This document shows positions 58,271 through 64,000 of a stretch of DNA of 64,000 bases, in pieces (position 1 is the first letter of the stretch; the number at the start of each line of letters is the position of its first letter). A program made the translations under genes and the position numbers. A model generated the notes under the pieces. It was not told where the DNA came from and ran no database searches. It saw only the letters and a list, made by a program, of their open reading frames with translations. Origin of the DNA: Girardinichthys multiradiatus (taxonomy: Eukaryota; Chordata; Actinopteri; Cyprinodontiformes; Goodeidae); the NCBI RefSeq assembly GCF_021462225.1, contig NC_061796.1:48297391-48361390 (forward strand), given 5' to 3'.

Positions 58271-58899
58271 TTGGTTACTAAACATTTTTATTCAGACTTT
58301 TTGCTGGATTGTCGCATGGGTTGGACCCTGCGCCAGAAGAGGAGAATGTCAGAATAAAGCAACATGGGGTTCCAAAAGTTTTAGCACTCATGGGAAAAAG
58401 GGTAGCTCATACCTGCAGTGAGGACTTAGAGACAATGTGAGAGAAACGTTGTACTTTGTTATATAAATGGTGCATAGCTTCCTAAGACCACATTATGAAA
58501 AACTCTCTGAAATTATGGTGTTGATTCTTTTGTGAAATTTTATATCTCCACAGATTAGACCATTTTTGAAATTATTTTTGGGTATTCTGAAACTATGAAA
58601 TATTTACCTGTAATCAGACCTTCCTCAAACATCATGTCACATTTTTGATAAAGAATATTTAGCTGATGGTCACTGCTAGTATATCAGGTGGAGTCAGAAC
58701 ATTAATTCTCTTTGGATTTTATTGGATGTTTTGATGAAGTTTATGTAGTTAAGCACTTAGGTTTGAGAATGGGACTTTGAATTGAAAATTAGCCAAGTGT
58801 TGTGAAGGCTCTACCTATTGTTCTCACTTATATGAGATTGAGACAAAGTGAGACAAGTGCTGTGTGGCAGGTCTCCTAATTTGGACATGGGGATATTGC
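58271..58899. other. Nothing recognised
   Basis: A/T-rich sequence between the LINE and the provirus. It may include decayed retroviral pol, but no motif is legible. Confidence 0.4.
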
Positions 58900-59280
58900 C
58901 AAGATCATTTTCTTCCACATCTTTGTGTGAAAGTAGGATGTTGTTTTACTGTCAAAACCTGTCCACTGTGTTTTCTCAAGTTTCACAGACGGTGAAGGCT
59001 GCATTACCAGAAACAGCCACTTCCACCCTCCAGTCTTTTATTCCTGGCGACTGGATTCTGGTCAGAGAATTTAGGAGAAAACACAGGAAGTCCAGGGCTG
59101 GAATGGCCCATATCAGATCCTACTAGACACCCAGGAAAGCTGCAGGAAAGCTCCAGCTCCTCCAGCTTCATCTGGCTTCCAGGACACAAGTCATCTTCTA
59201 ACTGAATCATCCACGGCCTGAAAGGTGTGAGGACAGCGGACCACCACAAGACAAAGAACTGTAAGCTGATCACTGGCGAG
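58900..59280 (+). pseudogene. Endogenous retrovirus pol remnant (integrase C-terminus)
   Basis: A short frame contains the PGDW box (59043-59054) followed by a basic stretch, the signature of the C-terminal DNA-binding end of integrases of gamma/epsilon-type retroviruses. A frame break follows almost at once. The protease, reverse transcriptase, RNase H and integrase core are absent or unreadable upstream. It lies immediately before the env remnant, the expected pol-env order. Confidence 0.65.
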
Positions 59281-59638
59281 TGATTGAAGAGGTGGTTGAA
59301 GAACACTGTTCTTACAAGGTCACAATAATCCCTTGGGCAGTGCAACGTTATTTCAGAATCTACTTAAGGCCATCGCATTGCCTGAAAGTTAGAAATCATA
59401 AGGTCATTTGCCTCACTGCACACACACCACAGTGAGAGATTCTTTCCTCCCACTTTGACAGCGAAACTGACTCTGAGGAGGAAATCTCGGATGCTTTTAT
59501 CTAACTTTTATGTTTATTGCTTGATATTTATCATTATGGTACAAATCTGAAATGTGTTCATTTCCACCATTGTTTAGTTGGACTATGGAAGCCTAACTTC
59601 CAGCAGGATTTTTTGTTTTTTTTAAGTTTGTTTATAAT

Positions 59639-60879
59639 TTGTTTTCTTTGAGAAAAAACTGTTTTCTTTCAGTACCAGAAGAAAGGACATTCCTCTTCAA
59701 GGTCACGATGCAGTTAAATGGAAGATGGTTTGTTCTGATGCTAATGATTGGTATTGCAAGTATTTTTATAACTCTTGTGTTCATTTTGGGAAAAGGTGCA
59801 GCAAAGACAATGTGTGGTTAATCTGACTAATAATACTCATCAGCTGATTTGAAGAGAGATTCATCACTTTTCTGACTACTATGATCATACTGATAATGTT
59901 TGGTGGCAACTGATGCATCAAAACTGTGAGGAATTATAGTGTAAGAAAAAGCAGAAATGTTAGTAGATTTTCTAGTGAGACTAATTTAACGTGTGCGTCT
60001 ACAGGAACTCTTTATAGATTTCGGGGTAATAGAAATCCAATTAAAGATCCAGATATTTGTATTGCTCAGGAGGAAAGCACACCTTATTTCCTTGGAAAGA
60101 CGGAGGGTTGTAAAACTATTATACCAGTTTCATGTGCCTTGACCCACAGTAATACATCTGGACCTTGTCCTGTCAGAACTGATCCTTATAATATTTCAGA
60201 ATCTTTGGCTCCAGATCCTTTTGTGTTAACTCTTAATCTTACAGCCGTACCGAATGGAAGTCAATTGTATGGCATGGCAGGTAAATTAACCAGGGTTCTT
60301 GTTACTTTTTCTAGTAGAGATGGGTTCTCGTGTCCTAAGAACATGGTTTGGATGTGTGGAAATAGATCATATCTGTATCTGCCTGCTAATTGGTCTGTAG
60401 TATGTTATCTAGCTCATTTGCTACCTACAGTCACTACTTATGATTCACTCAGCCCATTATTAGAGAGGAAGACAATGCTCAAACGGCAAAAGAGAGCTAG
60501 GATCCCACATTGGAAAGGGATTTTGGGTACAATTTTTCCTAGTTATGGTGCTGCTAACGCCGCCCATAGGATTAATGAGTTGTCAGTTGAGTTAGAAAAT
60601 CTTACTGCTTTATCTGAGGAAGGTTTCACTGTTCTAACTACGGAGCAGCAGGCTATAAGAACGATGAGTTTGCAAACTAGAATGGCTTTGGATTATCTGT
60701 TAGCTGAGAGGGGTGATGGTTTTGAAGAATTTTCCTTTAGTTGTGATTATCTTGTAATCAGAAGAAGGGAGTGTGATGGAAATTCTTGCGTTAAGCATTT
60801 CACAGTGTATGACCTTTTTTATCTTACTCCTCAGAACATCTGTGTTAGAGGAAGGGCAGTTAGGTCTGTTCCTAGATAA
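59639..60879 (+). pseudogene. Endogenous retrovirus env remnant
   Basis: Ancient envelope gene, broken. A short leader frame with one hydrophobic segment (59708-59821, signal-peptide or signal-anchor type) ends in TAA. The main frame, 59926-60879 (317 codons), is in a different phase, so the N-terminus is frameshifted. In the main frame I see at least eight N-glycosylation sequons, a basic furin-type cleavage site at about residues 187-192, a Gly/Ala-rich fusion-peptide-like stretch at about 196-212, a heptad region at about 213-250 and a segment at about 249-263 resembling the conserved transmembrane-subunit motif (immunosuppressive-domain position). A paired-cysteine motif is weak, and no membrane anchor follows before the stop. 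As it stands, it would not give a membrane-anchored Env. Confidence 0.75.
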
Positions 60880-60899
60880 CCTTGTCACTTTTGAACTCA

Positions 60900-61126
60900 A
60901 GAAGGGTTGGGGTCATAGAACATGGACTCTTTGAAGTTGAGATAACACTGTCATGTTCTGGTATAAATACTGTGTGTAAATGTTGATCGGGGCTCTGTTT
61001 CACTGACTAACCTCAGTGACAGAGTCATTCAAACGCTGAATGCCTTTGAATAAAACTTATAAAGACAAAGTCCGGATTTTCTCTTGTTATGAGTCAACTT
61101 CTACCCACTTTGATAAGAAAATTACA
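60900..61126 (+). repeat. 3' LTR of the provirus
   Basis: Follows a short purine-rich tract (AAGAAGGG) after env. Contains TATAAATA (60962-60969) and AATAAA (61049-61054), 87 bp apart, with a U5 that ends near ATTACA at 61126, or at CTAACA ten bases later. It matches the minus-strand LTR at 23527-23760 over its whole length. The U3 region is short. No 5' LTR lies in the window. Confidence 0.8.
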
Positions 61127-64000
61127 GTAGCTAACATGGTGGACTCTGGGTTGTTTTATTTTGAAGGGCTCGTCTCTCTCCAGTGTAGCTAACATGGTGG
61201 ACTCTGGGTTGTTTTATTTTGAAGGGCTCGTCTCTCTCCAGTGTAGCTAACATGGTGGACTCTGGGTTGTTTTATTTGAAGGGCTCATCTCTCTCCAGTG
61301 TAGCTAACATGGTGGACTCTGGGTTGTTTTATTTTGAAGGGCTCGTTTCTCTCCAGTGTAGCTAACATGGTGGACTCTGGGTTGTTTATTTTGAAGGGCT
61401 CGTCTCTCTCCAGTGTAGCTAACATGGTGGACTCTGGGTTGTTTTATTTTGAAGGGCTCGTCTTTCTCCAGTGTAGCTAACATGGTGGACTCTGGGTTGT
61501 TTTATTTTGAAGGGCTCGTCTCTCTCCAGTGTAGCTAACATGGTGGACTCTGGGTTGTTTTATTTTGAAGGGCTCGTCTCTCTCCAGTGTAGCTAACATG
61601 GTGGACTCTGGGTTGTTTTATTTTGAAGGGCTCGTCTCTCTCCAGTGTAGCTAACATGGTGGACTCTGGGTTGTTTTATTTTGAAGGGCTCGTCTCTCTC
61701 CAGTGTAGCTAACATGGTGGACTCTGGGTTGTTTTATTTTGAAGGGCTCGTCTCTCTCCAGTGTAGCTAACATGGTGGACTCTGGGTTGTTTTATTTTGA
61801 AGGGCTCGTCTCCCTCCAGTGTAGCTAACATGGTGGACTCTGGGTTGTTTTATTTTGAAGGGCTCGTCTCCCTCCAGTGTAGCTAACATGGTGGACTCTG
61901 GGTTGTTTTATTGTGAAGGGCTCGTCTCCCTCCAGTGTAGCTAACATGGTGGACTCTGGGTTGTTTTATTTTGAAGGGCTCGTCTCTCTCCAGTGTAGCT
62001 AACATGGTGGACTCTGGGTTGTTTTATTTTGAAGGGCTCGTCTCTCTCCAGTGTAGCTAACATGGTGGACTCTGGGTTGTTTTATTTTGAAGGGCTCGTC
62101 TCTCTCCAGTGTAGCTAACATGGTGGACTCTGGGTTGTTTTATTTTGAAGGGCTCGTCTCTCTCCAGTGTAGCTAACATGGTGGACTCTGGGTTGTTTTA
62201 TTTTGAAGGGCTCGTCTCTCTCCAGTGTAGCTAACATGGTGGACTCTGGGTTGTTTTATTTTGAAGGGCTCGTCTCTCTCCAGTGTAGCTAACATGGTGG
62301 ACTCTGGGTTGTTTTATTTTGAAGGGCTCGTCTCTCTCCAGTGTAGCTAACATGGTGGACTCTGGGTTGTTTTATTTTGAAGGGCTCGTCTCTCTCCAGT
62401 GTAGCTAACATGGTGGACTCTGGGTTGTTTTATTTTGAAGGGCTCGTCTCCCTCCAGTGTAGCTAACATGGTGGACTCTGGGTTGTTTTATTTTGAAGGG
62501 CTCGTCTCCCTCCAGTGTAGCTAACATGGTGGACTCTGGGTTGTTTTATTTTGAAGGGCTCGTCTCTCTCAGTGTAGCTAACATGGTGGACTCTGGGTTG
62601 TTTTATTTTGAAGGGCTCGTCTCTTTCCAGTGTAGCTAACATGGTGGACTCTGGGTTGTTTTATTGTGAAGGGCTCGTCTCCCTCCAGTGTAGCTAACAT
62701 GGTGGACTCTGTGTTGTTTTATTTTGAAGGGCTCGTCTCTCTCCAGTGTAGCTAACATGGTGGACTCTGGGTTGTTTTATTTTGAAGGGCTCGTCTCTTT
62801 CCAGTGTAGCTAACATGGTGGACTCTGGGTTGTTTTATTTTGAAGGGCTCGTCTCTCTCCAGTGTAGCTAACATGGTGGACTCTGGGTTGTTTTATTTTG
62901 AAGGGCTCGTCTCTCTCCAGTGTAGCTAACATGGTGGACTCTGGGTTGTTTTATTTTGAAGGGCTCGTCTCTCTCCAGTGTAGCTAACATGGTGGACTCT
63001 GGGTTGTTTTATTGTGAAGGGCTCGTCTCTCTCCAGTGTAGCTAACATGGTGGACTCTGGGTTGTTTTATTTTGAAGGGCTCGTCTCTCTCCAGTGTAGC
63101 TAACATGGTGGACTCTGGGTTGTTTTATTTTGAAGGGCTCGTCTCTCTCCAGTGTAGCTACACTGGTGGACTCTGGGTTGTTTTATTTGAAGGGCTCGTC
63201 TCTCTCCAGTGTAGCTAACATGGTGGACTCTGGGTTGTTTTATTTTGAAGGGCTCGTCTCTCTCCAGTGTAGCTAACATGGTGGACTCTGGGTTGTTTTA
63301 TTTTGAAGGGCTCGTCTCTCTCCAGTGTAGCTAACATGGTGGACTCTGGGTTGTTTTATTTTGAAGGGCTCGTCTCTCTCCAGTGTAGCTAACATGGTGG
63401 ACTCTGGGTTGTTTTATTTTGAAGGGCTCGTCTCTCTCCAGTGTAGCTAACATGGTGGACTCTGGGTTGTTTTATTTTGAAGGGCTCGTCTCCCTCCAGT
63501 GTAGCTAACATGGTGGACTCTGGGTTGTTTTATTTTGAAGGGCTCGTCTCTCTCCAGTGTAGCTAACATGGTGGACTCTGGGTTGTTTTATTGTGAAGGG
63601 CTCGTCTCCCTCCAGTGTAGCTAACATGGTGGACTCTGGGTTGTTTTATTTTGAAGGGCTCGTCTCCCTCCAGTGTAGCTAACATGGTGGACTCTGGGTT
63701 GTTTTATTGTGAAGGGCTCGTCTCCCTCCAGTGTAGCTAACATGGTGGACTCTGGGTTGTTTTATTTTGAAGGGCTCGTCTCCCTCCAGTGTAGCTAACA
63801 TGGTGGACTCTGGGTTGTTTTATTTGAAGGGCTCGTCTCCCTCCAGTGTAGCTAACATGGTGGACTCTGGGTTGTTTTATTTTGAAGGGCTCGTCTCCCT
63901 CCAGTGTAGCTAACATGGTGGACTCTGGGTTGTTTTATTTTGAAGGGCTCGTCTCTCTCCAGTGTAGCTAACATGGTGGACTCTGGGTTGTTTTATTGTG
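61127..64000 (+). repeat. 58-bp satellite array starting at the LTR end
   Basis: About 49.5 head-to-tail 58-bp units; each runs GTAGCTAACATGGTGGACTC, TGGGTTGTTTTATTTTGAAG, GGCTCGTCTCTCTCCAGT. Variation is low: C/T at CTCTCTCC/CTCCCTCC, T/G at TATTTTGAAG/TATTGTGAAG, and occasional one-base deletions. The array leaves the window at its right edge. Every unit carries ATG in a strong context (AACATGG), followed by an 18-codon frame MVDSGLFYFEGLVSLQCS and TAA. The minus strand of most units has AATAAA. Confidence 0.97.

Noticed and set aside
59926..60879. Domesticated envelope host gene
   Set aside because: No signal peptide in frame and no membrane anchor, so it is kept as a viral remnant pending evolutionary tests.

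Overview
The window looks like a ray-finned fish (teleost) nuclear chromosome. Its only clear host gene is intron-rich and encodes a vertebrate VPS15 (PIK3R4). The transposon mix is typically teleost: L2/CR1-like, I/Nimb-like, Rex1-like and L1-like LINEs, several Tc1-like DNA transposons, a tRNA-derived SINE, a piggyBac-like remnant and an epsilon/gamma-type endogenous retrovirus. No bacterial operon, CRISPR array or RNA gene was found. The species cannot be named from the sequence.

Layout. 1-8.0 kb: intergenic DNA with a 7-bp-period minisatellite (539-2612), an L2-like LINE end and possible LTR fragments. 8.0-22.9 kb: one huge satellite with a 23-bp monomer (about 646 units), containing a 240-N assembly gap and several indel-rich patches. 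22.9-25.1 kb: LTR fragments, then the probable 3' UTR of PIK3R4. 25.1-44.4 kb: PIK3R4 on the minus strand, 20 coding exons (44418 down to 25118). Intron 19 is almost wholly a GT-rich minisatellite, and intron 7 holds a deep transposon nest. 44.4-47.9 kb: upstream intron with a second copy of the intron-7 Tc1 element, ending in a possible noncoding first exon and promoter. 47.9-58.3 kb: transposon graveyard. 58.9-61.1 kb: degenerate provirus end (integrase tail, env, 3' LTR). 61.1-64.0 kb: a 58-bp satellite that starts at the LTR edge and runs off the window.

PIK3R4 product: VPS15 scaffolds and regulates the class III PI3-kinase VPS34 with Beclin-1 and ATG14 or UVRAG, in autophagy and endosome traffic. 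Nineteen of the 20 exons join in frame with GT-AG borders. Exon 2 carries two extra bases that break the frame, most simply a consensus error in this assembly. The other coding sequences belong to mobile elements and nearly all are broken; the least damaged is the Tc1 transposase at 38748-39734.

The most interesting structures are the retrovirus-to-satellite junction with a micro-ORF in every 58-bp unit, the five-layer nest in intron 7, a composite Tc1 unit present twice, an intron made of one tandem repeat, and a spliced piggyBac-like remnant. I did not find a convincing new enzymatic or defence system.
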